From Cerioporus squamosus (lineage: Eukaryota; Basidiomycota; Agaricomycetes; Polyporales; Polyporaceae), in the NCBI GenBank assembly GCA_022592435.1, contig JABYQS010000408.1:1-24461 (forward strand): DNA of 24,461 bases. The letters run 5' to 3'. The notes beneath the pieces were generated by a model. It saw nothing but the letters and a program-made list of their open reading frames with translations. It was not told where the DNA came from and did no database searches. Both the position numbers and the translations under genes were made by a program. Below are positions 10,130 through 20,680 of this stretch, piece by piece; position 1 is the first letter of the stretch; every line of letters starts with the position of its first letter.

Positions 10130-12061
10130 TCAGCACCACCTTCCGTCCACCCAAAGCCACCGCACCGCCCTGCCTTTACCAGCCAGCCCAACCCCGGTCT
10201 GCGGGCGCCCCTTGACCGGTTTCTTCCCGGCATGCATCCCCTTCGCCGAGCGGGCAGCAAGCGCAGGGACGACAGTAGGAGTAGGAGGGAGCGGAATTGC
10301 AGGCGGGGCGCCATACGCCTGCGCGACGTCCCAGTCCGAGCCGTCGTAGTCGATATCCATGTCCGAGTCCGCAGGAGACGCCGCCCTGTTGCAGTCCACG
10401 CCTCCAACGGACCCGGACATGCTGGCGACACGCACGATCGGCACTGGGAGCGCCGCGTCCGCAAGACCGGTGTAGTCGTTCTGCTCCGGGGTCATGAGCA
10501 GCACAGAGACGGACCCGCCCGACGCGGACGACGCGGACGACTGCGGCGACGCGGGGGAGTAGTACTCGTCCTCCCCGGAGTCCTCAGCGATCGTTGGGGG
10601 GCTGTCGCGCCGGTCGTGGTCGATGCTCGGGGTTGAGTACCGGCTCTCGCAGGTTGTGTACGACTCGGCGGTGAGGCTCGCCGCGCCCCCGCTCGCGCGG
10701 CTCATCCGGGTGTGCACGCTCGCGCTTGCGCTCTCCGTCGTCGCCGTGCTCATCCTGGCAGCGTCGCTCCCGCTGGCAGACGACGCGCGGGTCGCCCGGG
10801 AGGTCCCCGAGTCGCGAGGGGAGCGCAGGTTGGTGGAGGTCGAGGAGTCTTCCGAGGACAGCGGCCTGTCTGCGAAGGCTTCCGAGGAGAGTATATGCGT
10901 GACGTCCTCGAAGACGCTCTCTTCGTTTGTCCCGTAGACTTGAATGTCCGCCGCACTTCCCATGCCGATTCCAGATACCCCGCCCCTGACGCCGTTGAGA
11001 GAGTCCGGAGGACAGGTACTGCATGACAGGGTGTGCGCATGTAGGTTGCGTGGGAATGCGGGGAGAACGACAGAATTATTTGCGCCGGGGGGCTTTCCGG
11101 GTACGAGGGAGCCGACCTTCTCGTTGAAGGCAGAGGGTGCCAGTTTCGCCAGTCCACGGAGACCTTCCTCAACCGTGCGTTCAGCGGACATTGGTCCGCG
11201 TCGCCGTCGCTTGTTGTGGCAGCAGGGGAAGACGCCGCATCGGAAGCAAAGGATACCACCACCAAGAGCTCCGAGGGTACCAAGAATCAGTAAAGCGGCG
11301 AGGACTGTAGTTCTGCGGGCGCGCTGAGAGGCTTCCGAAGACTGAGTGTGGACATCTGGATTGGGGTCGTCGAGGTCATGCGAGGTGGGAACAGCACGAA
11401 AGCCCGTCATCGAGGGTGTCGAAGCTGAGAAGGAGTGACCTGAAATCGCCAACGTCGCACTTGATCCCAGGAAGGATACTGAGGTCGAGACTTGGAGATC
11501 AGGACTCGAGGATGAGACAGCGCTGTCTGCGGACGAAGAACTCGCGAGTGAGGCCAATGAGCTTGTTGTGATTGTGGAAGACTGAACCAGTTGGACCTGG
11601 GCTGGAGGCGTTGGCTCAGGGACTGGCGATGTATGGGACACAGACGGCGTGCGGGCAAGAGTTTGAGCCTGAAGCTGGAACTGACTGCTGAAGTGGGCGG
11701 CGATGCTGGAGTGAAGCTTGGCGTGGTGCTTGCCGGAGCGATGAGAAGATGCACTGGGCAGTGAACCTGATGCTGGAGAGACGTCGGCCGCAAGGGGAGT
11801 GGGCGTAATAGCAGGATTGAATCCCGCAACGAGGGAAGGAGAGCTTGCCGCGATCACAGTAGCAACTCCAGTAGGCGAAGACGGCGCATTAGAGGCAGGA
11901 TGCACCAGAGGAGGATTGATGTCCTGGAAGGCGCGTCCCGGGTTTGTACCAAGCGTCGGACTTGACGGGGGCGACATGGGGGTGAGGGCGTCGCCAAGGG
12001 AGGGAGAGGCGCAGGAGAGAACGAGAAGAGAGAAGCCGAGGATAGACTGGTTGTGCAACAT
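10130..12061 (-). CDS. Ser/Thr-rich single-pass membrane protein, surface-sensor-like architecture
   Basis: One uninterrupted frame encodes 643 residues from the ATG at 12061; the frame opens upstream only at a GTG. Residues 1 to about 23 form a signal peptide (ILGFSLLVLSCASPSLG). About 225 residues rich in Ser, Thr, Ala and Pro follow, likely O-mannosylated. One transmembrane helix spans about 251-273 (TTVLAALLILGTLGALGGG). Next come a Cys-rich juxtamembrane patch (CFRCGVFPCC, possible palmitoylation) and a KRRRR stop-transfer signal. The tail of about 360 residues is Ser-rich with acidic clusters. This order resembles fungal cell-wall stress sensors (Wsc/Mid2 type), but I see no WSC cysteine domain. 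The name is therefore by architecture only. It is divergent from the CIA30-type gene. Confidence 0.8.
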   Translation of the reverse strand: MLHNQSILGFSLLVLSCASPSLGDALTPMSPPSSPTLGTNPGRAFQDINPPLVHPASNAPSSPTGVATVIAASSPSLVAGFNPAITPTPLAADVSPASGSLPSASSHRSGKHHAKLHSSIAAHFSSQFQLQAQTLARTPSVSHTSPVPEPTPPAQVQLVQSSTITTSSLASLASSSSADSAVSSSSPDLQVSTSVSFLGSSATLAISGHSFSASTPSMTGFRAVPTSHDLDDPNPDVHTQSSEASQRARRTTVLAALLILGTLGALGGGILCFRCGVFPCCHNKRRRRGPMSAERTVEEGLRGLAKLAPSAFNEKVGSLVPGKPPGANNSVVLPAFPRNLHAHTLSCSTCPPDSLNGVRGGVSGIGMGSAADIQVYGTNEESVFEDVTHILSSEAFADRPLSSEDSSTSTNLRSPRDSGTSRATRASSASGSDAARMSTATTESASASVHTRMSRASGGAASLTAESYTTCESRYSTPSIDHDRRDSPPTIAEDSGEDEYYSPASPQSSASSASGGSVSVLLMTPEQNDYTGLADAALPVPIVRVASMSGSVGGVDCNRAASPADSDMDIDYDGSDWDVAQAYGAPPAIPLPPTPTVVPALAARSAKGMHAGKKPVKGRPQTGVGLAGKGRAVRWLWVDGRWC

Positions 12062-12443
12062 GCTGAGCGATGGGCTTGCCGTGCGGGCGTGGAGAATAGG
12101 CTGGGAGTGAGTGTGAACGTCGTGGTTCGAAGCCAAGGAGCACGATCCCACTCACAGCGGCAAGGCTCGCTTCCGAAGAGGCTGGCACCCTGAATGCCGC
12201 ACGCTGGTCGTCGGCGCCCTCGGACTCGTTGCCTGCCTCGGCGGACACATCGCCTGGCCATATTGCCATCTGCATCCGCGTATCTACAGGACTTGGCGGG
12301 ACCTGCAGGAGCGTGTCTGAAACAAAGGGCAAGGATGCGTGGTGGCAGCGGCGGCGGGAGCGCCCATGTAGGACGATGACGTTGAGTAGCGCGTACTCGC
12401 AGTCTCGCACAGCGCGCTGCTTGTCGCAGGCCACCTCTCCAGC
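12062..12443. promoter_or_regulatory. Shared divergent promoter region
   Basis: These 382 bp separate the ATG of the Ser-rich membrane protein (minus) from the ATG of the CIA30-type gene (plus), so the region must hold both promoters and leaders. I see no clear TATA box in it. Open frames here (for example around 12229-12400) lack good codon usage. Confidence 0.5.
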
Positions 12444-13480
12444 ATGTCACGTCTCGCGAACCTCGGCGCATACCTCAACAGGAGCAGCAGGATCCTCCGC
12501 GACAATGCCTCTCGCAGTACGCAGCCGTCTTGCATCCCCCGGGCGCGCCGCTGAGGTCCGGTCTTCGTCCAGTTTTGCGCATGGAGGGCGCGGAAGAGCC
12601 GTCGCGCGCACCCAAAACGCTCTTCACATTCAACAGCCGCGAGGACATCGACCAGTTTGCCACAGGCTGTGATGCCGATGTCGGGGGGACGTCCACTGTC
12701 AACTTTGCGCTCGACGAGTCAACCGCCAAGCCCTCCGGCTCGGAGAAGCCGTCGTCGCCTCACCAAGTCGTCGTGAACAGACCGACAGGCAAGTTTTGGG
12801 GCGAAATGAGGCTCGCCGTACGCCATGGTCTCGAGGGTCAAATCCGTGGGGGCTATGCGGGTTTCCGGAGCAAGGTGCGAATCCCTCTGCGTTCATGTCG
12901 ACTTTTCATCTAGACATGGTTAGCAGCCCCGGACCACCCTCTTCGGCGAGTTGACAGAAGACGTTTCGACTCACGAATACCTTGCACTCCGCGTTCGCGC
13001 CCTGGGCCATCCAAGAACACGCAACTCGTACTTCGTCAACTTGCAAACGGATGGTCCCATCACCACGGACTTGTGGCAACACCGTTTGTTCTTCCGCAGA
13101 GACGATGGAGGCTGGGAAGATGTCTTTGTAAGTGCATATGTGCGATGTCTGAGAGCGTCTCAGCTGACCGCAGGCGCAGATACCGTTCAAGGACTTCGTA
13201 CTGACCAACGCAGGAGAGCTTGTAGCGCACCAGGTGCAGATGTACCGCGAGCGCGTACGGACCATCGGCATCTCTCTGCTAGGCGGAAACAGTGGTGTTG
13301 AAGGCCCGTATGAGCTCGGCATTGACTCCATCAGTGCTGTCAACGTTGAAGACGTGACTGACGCGGCGGCTCTCGGTACGTGTCTATGTTCGACTGCAGA
13401 ACACTCTCTTCACACTGGTATACCCACCAGAGAAAGTCCCTACAGAGGGCACACAATGGGAGCGGCCCCCGGTTCTGTGA
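12444..13480 (+). CDS. CIA30: Mitochondrial complex I assembly factor, CIA30/NDUFAF1 family
   Basis: The protein helps assemble the membrane arm of respiratory complex I in the mitochondrial matrix. Exons are 12444-12516, 12573-12874, 12927-13127, 13180-13375 and 13431-13480. Introns are 56, 52, 52 and 55 nt, and the total is 274 codons with stop (273 aa). Residues 1-25 are Arg/Ser/Leu-rich without acidic start, as in a mitochondrial presequence. The CIA30 domain covers about 36-255, with the recognisable stretches TLFGELTED, RNSYFVNLQTDGP, DLWQHRLFF, GWEDVFIPFKDF and GISLLGGNSGVEGPYELGID. An acceptor 3 nt earlier (12923) would add one Gln. A standard CIA30 gene implies this fungus keeps complex I. 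Confidence 0.93.
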
Positions 13481-13825
13481 TCGCCTCATGCTGGGCTGTG
13501 CCGCTTCTTATTCGCAGTTGCATGTCTACAGTACGATTCTCCTATACTATCACCTTCCTCATCCTTGTCCGGTCCGCAACTTCTCCTCGTAGCCTCGCAG
13601 CAAGCGGAATGGTGGATTGCCGAAGACATCCGTCGCGACGGGTCCCGCTTGCGGCAATGCCGAGGCTGGCACCGCGGAGACGGGCGAGCTCAAACCAGTC
13701 CCGATACCAACCCTCCAATATATAATCCGCGAACATCCCCGTCGTCGCTCAGAATCGCGCCTTTCCTGAGATCCCCACTGCCCAGAACTCCTAAGTTCTA
13801 CGACACCCGTGTTGTTATTTCTGAG
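13481..13825. promoter_or_regulatory. Intergenic: CIA30 3' end and promoter of the next gene
   Basis: The region holds the 3' UTR of the CIA30-type gene, then a consensus TATA box (TATATAA, 13719-13725) about 100 bp before the ATG at 13826. The reading frame of the next gene stays open back to 13565. The TATA box and the ATG context argue that translation starts at 13826. Confidence 0.55.
13719..13725 (+). promoter_or_regulatory. TATA box upstream of the 13826 gene
   Basis: TATATAA within CCAATATATAATCC, about 100 bp upstream of the chosen start codon. Confidence 0.6.
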
Positions 13826-14497
13826 ATGATCTCAACTACTTCGTCTTGCACTATCGTTCTCCACGTCGCTGGCGACGTCGGCGCGTCTCCGGTGCTGGGC
13901 ACTACATCGGGGGTCGTGTCCCCAGCCGATCCATTCTATCCTCAACTTGGGTGCGTTCCGTCGTCGCCTCTGATCCCTGCCTCGCCCTCCATCGCGGATG
14001 GGCTTTGCGACCTCTCGGGTGAGCCTCCACCTCTGTCGTCCTGTGTGTTCCCGTCGATGGACAGTCTGCCCTCTGAGGCCTTCCTGTCCCCTCCCGGGGG
14101 CCCGCGGCCCCGGCGTAAGCTCGAGCAGCGGCAGTGGTACCACGGGCGGCGCCTCCGTCCCGCATACGTCCCCTACGCCGGGGCGACCGCAACCCAGTTC
14201 CTCTTGGTTCCGACAGAGTTCCCGAGCAGGGCGGTCCGCCTTGTGCCGCGGGTGAACGACCTGCTTCCTGTTACGAGCTGGGGCTACCGCCCGGTGGTGG
14301 CGGCGTCCCCGGCGCGACGGTCCTGGATGGAGCTCGTCGAGATGCCGGGCAAGTATGACGACCCGCGTGCGGTGCCGTTCTTGGAGTGCGCGGCGGCGTG
14401 GGCGGTGGTGTTCTTGATTGTGCCGGCGGGATGGAGGCTGTTCATGGTTTCGGTCGCGCATGCGTTCTTGGTCTTGTGCGTGGTTATCTTCGTTTAG
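13826..14497 (+). CDS. Unknown protein with hydrophobic C-terminal segment(s)
   Basis: A single exon of 224 codons with stop (223 aa) with strong GC-rich codon bias. I do not recognise a family. The first third is Ser/Pro-rich and low-complexity. The middle is basic and aromatic (RPRRKLEQRQWYHGRR, then PYAGATATQFLLVP and SWGYRPVV). The last 35 or so residues are strongly hydrophobic (WAVVFLIVPAGWRLF, then VAHAFLVLCVVIFV), giving one long or two short membrane helices that end at the C-terminus. There is no signal peptide. A tail-anchored or C-terminally embedded protein is the simplest reading. The frame is open upstream to 13565; I chose M at 13826 for the TATA spacing and the loss of coding character before it. 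Confidence 0.6.
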   Translation: MISTTSSCTIVLHVAGDVGASPVLGTTSGVVSPADPFYPQLGCVPSSPLIPASPSIADGLCDLSGEPPPLSSCVFPSMDSLPSEAFLSPPGGPRPRRKLEQRQWYHGRRLRPAYVPYAGATATQFLLVPTEFPSRAVRLVPRVNDLLPVTSWGYRPVVAASPARRSWMELVEMPGKYDDPRAVPFLECAAAWAVVFLIVPAGWRLFMVSVAHAFLVLCVVIFV

Positions 14498-15377
14498 GGT
14501 GCGGCTTCGTTTCGTGGGCGGTTGGGTCCTTCTTTACTATGGGAGTTTCGTTGGTTCGCAGGGCTGGCTGTGGATTTGCATGCTGCTGCGGCTGTCTGAT
14601 CTTTGGTCTTTCTCTTCCGTGCGGCTTCCAGGTCTGACTTTCGCTTCTTTGGGATATCGGCACCTTGGGTTGCAGTTGTCTATAGGACATTTCGTTCGAT
14701 TTCTCCTCGAGTCTGGTTTCATGTTGAGTTGCCAGTGGACACTCGTCTCGGTTTCGCTCTCTCGCGCTCTGGAATGGTGAACTTTGTGCTCCTCAGGGCT
14801 GTGTTCTCTCGTTCGGGTTCTCTTCTTGGGGTTCGCAGTCTCATATTCTTCCACTCTTTCCCTCCAGTTTACGTCTCCGTTCTCAACTGGGCTTCAGTCT
14901 CTTCTTCTGGTCTCTTGTTTCCTTTGATTCATCGGTGACCCTGATTCCTTGTCTCGAATCCCTCGGTTCCCCTTGCGCTTCGTACTCTCAATTGCATCCA
15001 TGCTGTACATCTCTCTCCCTCTTCCTCTTATCTCGGTCTCCTCTCCTTGGGTTGATGCTGGCGGCCACGTGAAACTTCTTCGGGTCTCAGTTTATCTTTT
15101 CAATCCTCAGGCTTGGTTTCCCGGGTTCGCCGTCTCGGTCCCCGTCTCCCTTGGGGGTTGACGTTGAACATAGTGCTCCAGTTTCTGGCATCTCTCTGCC
15201 GATTATCTCACCTTTGGTTGCCGAGGAAGCATCATCGTAGTCATTGCGAGTCAGTATGCCTCCTGGTGACTCTGAGTCTTACCTCCAGCGTCTACCTGGC
15301 TATTCAAGAGACCTCGAACTTGAACTTTTTTGACGGTAAGCATCTCCTCATAAACCTACCCATTCCAGCATCCCTTC
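14498..15377. other. T-rich, A-poor stretch between the unknown gene and LYS1
   Basis: From just after the 14497 stop to about 15200 the plus strand is strikingly rich in T and poor in A; the 60 bases from 14761 hold 21 T and 5 A. Open frames on both strands here are long because stop codons need A, not because of coding signal. The stretch may be a long 3' UTR, a decayed element or an unannotated transcript. A 25-codon upstream ORF of LYS1 lies at 15256-15333. Confidence 0.5.
15256..15333 (+). other. Possible upstream ORF in the LYS1 leader
   Basis: An ATG at 15256 opens 25 codons and ends with TGA at 15333, 44 bases before the LYS1 start at 15378. Its coding of a MPPGDSESYLQ...-type peptide has no recognised homology. 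A GTAAG at 15336 and a CAG at 15366-15368 would bound only a 33-nt intron, too short to trust. Whether the leader reaches this far upstream is unknown. Confidence 0.35.
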
Positions 15378-16684
<1,307 letters not shown>

Positions 16685-16791
16685 GCGGTTGTGATTTGTT
16701 CCACAGAATTATTCGAATCCATATGCTCCAAGGAATCCCAATAAGCAAGGTGTCTATGCATAAATACAGCACTACGAGTGAAACTAGGGTA

Positions 16792-18616
16792 TCAATATTC
16801 AAGAGTGGACGACCGCCCGGTCGTCTCTAGGATGGCGGCAGCTGTGTTAGACACGCTCAGTTCAAACTGCCACAACCCAGAACGTGTATGACACTCACGA
16901 TCAATGCGAGTGATAGTCTCTAGGTCAGACTGAAGCATGAAGCGTCGCACACGCTCTCCGTCTCCCGCGGATATCGCGACAGGTCTCGGGACGCCCCCGT
17001 CACCCTCGACAACGCGGTACCACTTATACTCCGCGCACGCACAGTCGTACGCGTCCTCGAACCACTCGTAGTCGGACGTCCCGCGCTTCGCCGCCCACGC
17101 GACGTAGCGGAGCGTGGGTATCATCTGCGGGAGGCGGTCGGGCAGCTCCGCCAGAGCCTGGACGTCCTCGTCCGCCCACGTCGCACTGTCCGCACCGGGA
17201 GCAGGAGGCTGGGGCAGGATGATACGAATGCAGACGAGAGAGTAGCCACGCAGGCTCTCGATGAACCTCCCCACCCAGCCTGCTTGTGGGATCCGGTTCC
17301 AAGTGTGGCAGTGCACGTCGAGGAACCGGAGCCTGGGCGCGGTGTCCTTCAGCTGCTCCCAGTACCGAAGCCACAGAGACGTGTCGATGAAGGCGTGCAG
17401 CGAGAGCCCGACCGGGGACGTCGCGCCAATCGTGCGGAGGAAGGACTGCAGGTCCCGGGGATACCGGCGAAGATGCAGCATGTGTACCTGCTGAGTGGGT
17501 GAGTCCTGAATACGGAGTTCTGTAGCTGAGAGGCGCCGCAGGGGCTTCCCAGCCGGCCGCAGGAGCTGGAAGCTGTTGATGTGCTGCTCAAAGACAGCGA
17601 GGTTCGGAAACAGGGTCGCCACGTCGACGAGCTGGGAAAGCCAGTGGATAGAGAGGCTGTGGACGTAGGGAAGTGGTATCGGGTCCACTCGTGGCTCCAG
17701 ATTCACTGTGAACGGACGGCAGTTGATGGCGCTGACGTCCAAGTCGAGGACATGGAGCTCCTGGACCGACGACACCGCGGCGAGGGCTTCGTGCACGAAG
17801 TCGAGGACCTGCTTGGCTTCGGACGGGCCGCTCGTGTGGACGGTTGATACCCGGAGATGGTGGGGCCGGCTGCGCAAGGTCTGGAAGACGGTGAGGGAGT
17901 CCGGACCAACCTGGCACAGCTCGAGCGTTCCCAGCCGGGACATGCTGGCGATGGCGGGGCCGACACGGGGGTCGCGCTGGGCCAGGGGAGCGTAGTGTTC
18001 GAGCAAGAGATGGGTCAACCCTTGGGCGGCCTCGAGGATGTCGCCGACCAGAGGCGCGAGCGAATATTCGTACGTCGTCTCGGGGAAGGCCCAGTTGGGG
18101 TCGTCTTGCCATGGCCGGTCGATGAACGTGCTGCCCATGATGGACAGGCTGCGTAGGAAGACAGCAGCCTTGGGCTGGCCGTCGAGCACATATTCATGGA
18201 TGCGACGAAGGTCGGCGGCGGTGCGGCAGACGAGGCGCGACGCGACACGGTGGATGGCGAAGTCGTGGACGCGTCGCGTCGTAAGAGACAGGTTCAGCGC
18301 ATCGCGCCCGCGCAAGTACGAGACAATCTCGTGGAGCACATCTCCGTTCAGGGAGCTCAGAGAGACATGCTTGCATGGCTGGTTAAGCTGCAGCTTGCTC
18401 AGACGGCGTGAGCGGGAGGAAATGAGGCTGCAAGCCTCGTGGTGAGTGATGACACGTGTACAGTATGCCAGCTCAGCACGCACCCGTTGCCCGAAGCTGC
18501 CACAGAAGCCCTCCTCGTGTATGTCGCATGCTGTTCGATGCCTGCACGTCGTGGTCGATGGCCAGGTTCGCGGAGAACGGAGTGGACTTACTCGTGGTGA
18601 TCACGCCGACGGACAT
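16792..18616 (-). CDS. F-box protein with a leucine-rich, LRR-like C-terminal region
   Basis: F-box proteins link substrates to the SCF ubiquitin ligase through Skp1. The long frame (to 18483) has no ATG before the F-box, so an upstream exon is needed. Exon 18616-18592 (ATG TCC GTC..., donor GTAAGT) joins in phase across a 61-nt intron to 18530-16899. A 57-nt intron (16898-16842, GTGAGT...CAG) precedes the last exon, 16841-16792. The total is exactly 569 codons with stop (568 aa). The F-box spans about residues 64-108 (LSSLNGDVLHEIVSYLRGRD...). The rest contains regularly spaced leucine-rich strands (LGTLELCQV, VQELHVLDLDV, LRFLDVHCHTW), as in Agaricomycete F-box proteins of this size. The target is unknown. 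Confidence 0.82.
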
Positions 18617-18758
18617 GGTCAAGGACAGGAATCTAATCTGATAAGATGCCAGCGAGCTGCAATACAGGGGCATCGAGATAGGCGCCCTGTAGCGCTCAAG
18701 ATCCAAAGCCAAACTGTATAATCACATGGGAGCAACGCGCTGGTTGCGCTCAACAACC
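18617..18758. promoter_or_regulatory. Compact bidirectional promoter
   Basis: Only 142 bp separate the start codons of the F-box gene (minus) and the J-domain gene (plus), so both core promoters must overlap or abut here. I see no clear TATA box. Confidence 0.5.
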
Positions 18759-19981
18759 ATGTTCTCCTATGTTTTCGGCTCAGGTGCGCCCTCCAGTCCT
18801 CGCAAAACATACATATTGACTCTGTTCTAGCCAGCACGTACTTTCATTTGCCTATCGAGGAGGACGGCGACCTCCTCGACGATGATTTCATCCCTCCGAA
18901 CACCAAGCACATATCCTGGGTCCCCGCAGACGCCACAGATACCGCCGACCCGTCCGCTCCTACTCCTCCTTCTGCCGCGGGCCCGTCCAAGCCTCGAGAA
19001 CGTCCACCACATGCGCATGCGAAGACAAGAGCCGTCATCAACGACATACTCGCCCAGGACGATTGCTATGCCGTCCTCGGCATCTCTCGATCAGCCCGAG
19101 TAGACAAGCTCACGCTCCGACGCGCCTACCTTGCTCGGAGTCGAGCATGTCATCCAGAGTGAGTTCTCCGCCACACCATGGCCTCTTCACGCGTTTGAGC
19201 TGGGTGCGCTTCAGCAAATTCCCGGACAACCCTGAAGCCACGCGCGCCTTCCAAAAAGTCTCCGTTGCGTATGATATCCTCAGCCAACCCTCCTCCAAGC
19301 GAATGTATGATTCCAGGTCCACAAAGTTCCCTTCGACTTCTTCGCGTCGAGGTCATTTCAAGCCGAGGAGACCTTCCGAGGGGTGGTCATCGGCGTTATC
19401 AATGACATGCTTGACGGCGACATGGAGATGGTCCGCACGCTACTCTGTGAGTCCTGACATAATCTTGTGGCGCGCCTTCGCTGTCTCAATGCCAAATATC
19501 TAGTCGCCGTCAATAACATGAACCCATCTCTGCAATTGGGAGAAGAGGGGATCAACTCTGTTCTCACGACAATCGAAGCCATCCGCACCCGCGCGCTCAG
19601 TACGTCGATACCCGCTTCCTTTACTTACCGCCGGCTTACCTACCTCGGGTTCGTTATGACGCAGCATGTCGAACATGTCTGTTTGCCCTACACCACCAGG
19701 TTACCCGTTTGCTCGAGGTCCAGCGTGCCTTCCGACAGCTCTCCTACTTCGACCTCCGCCGCCGCTCCTTTCTCACTATACAGCTCGCTCGTCTCGCCAT
19801 CAGCATGCCCATTGCGCTCGAAGAAGCGCTCCGGGAACAGCGGATGGAGGACGAAGCTGAGGGGGAGGCGGACACCAACGAAAGCAAGGCCCAGACACAG
19901 CTCATCAACCGACGTGTTTACACATTGCTCCGGGGCATCGTCTCCGTTCTAGAGCGCATGGAGGGCCTCGTAAAGAAATGA
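18759..19981 (+). CDS. J-domain (DnaJ/Hsp40-type) protein, with an apparent 1-bp frameshift
   Basis: J-proteins stimulate Hsp70 ATPase. Exons are 18759-18783, 18831-19158, 19215-19446, 19504-19599 and 19665-19981, with introns of 47, 56, 57 and 65 nt. The J domain is about residues 86-150; its HPD triad (116-118) is split by intron 2, with GA at the exon end and C at the next start. Helix IV (VSVAYDILSQPSSKRMYD) is normal. Right after it the frame must change: the following PFDFFASRSFQAEETF and GVVIGVINDMLDGD lie one base out of register. The exons sum to 998 nt, one short of 333 codons. One extra A in the run at 19323-19325 would restore it. The C-terminal half (QLSYFDLRRRSFLTIQLAR...) is helical and resembles uncharacterised basidiomycete DnaJ proteins. 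Confidence 0.82.
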
Positions 19982-20680
19982 TCGTTCTTGCCGCACTCGC
20001 TTCATCATCATCATAGACGTTGCTGCTCTTGCAACCCACTCTCATTCACACCTTACTCTACTTTATTTCCCTTTGCCGCTTCACGTACAGCCCTTGGGTA
20101 TTCTGACCGTACTACCTGGAACTCACATCTCACTAGACATCACTATCCTGCCATCGCTCCAACTCTATTCCCCGCCCATCACCACATAGACTATTATCCG
20201 GGGGCGCAATGTACGTTCACGCACGAGGAGCAGATCCCAAGACAGCATGACAAGGGCATGTATTTCCACCATCGTAACCACAGAGAGAAAAAATGCACAG
20301 CAGCCACAGGCATTGATTACGAGGGAGTAGCCGCATCAGGAGGGTCGGCAAATGAGTAAACACACTATCGTACCTAGGATACAGTAGAAGAACGAGAACG
20401 AGATCGAACAGCGAGGAGGCTAAAGAGGAGATAGCATAGCACAGGACAGAGCTGGAAACAGAAGGAGACGGAGATGAGGGACCAATAAAGACCTAAAACA
20501 TACAAGTTGATGATACAGTGTACGGCGCGCGTCGCACTCGCCGCCACAAGAACCTTGCCAGTTGGAAATGGAGCTTTTAAGCCTGCGGCTGCTGAGGGCC
20601 GAACTGTGGCGCAGGAGGCCTCTGAGCCTGAGCCTGAGCACGCAGAGACACGCAGATCAGCAAGACAGCCCTCCTTGCAG
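19982..20680. other. Convergent 3' intergenic region
   Basis: The region lies between the ends of the J-domain gene (plus) and the transcription factor gene (minus). It is AT-richer than the flanks, with no supported gene. An AATAAA hexamer sits at 20484-20489 on the plus strand, but it is about 500 bp from the J-gene stop and is not assigned. Confidence 0.4.

Noticed and set aside
12062..12151. 30-residue N-terminal extension of the Ser-rich membrane protein
   Set aside because: It would start at GTG. The first ATG (12061) is followed directly by a signal peptide.
13832..14461. 209-codon minus-strand ORF rich in Arg and His
   Set aside because: It is antisense to the well-biased 13826-14497 frame, with the composition typical of a shadow of GC-rich coding sequence.
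14484..14854. Charged, purine-rich minus-strand ORFs resembling retroelement gag-like composition
   Set aside because: They follow from the strand skew. I found no zinc knuckle, protease or other retroelement motif.
19151..19158. Apparent HPE instead of HPD in the J domain
   Set aside because: The codon is split by an intron (GA, then GTGAGT...CAG, then C). Splicing gives Asp, so the HPD triad is intact.
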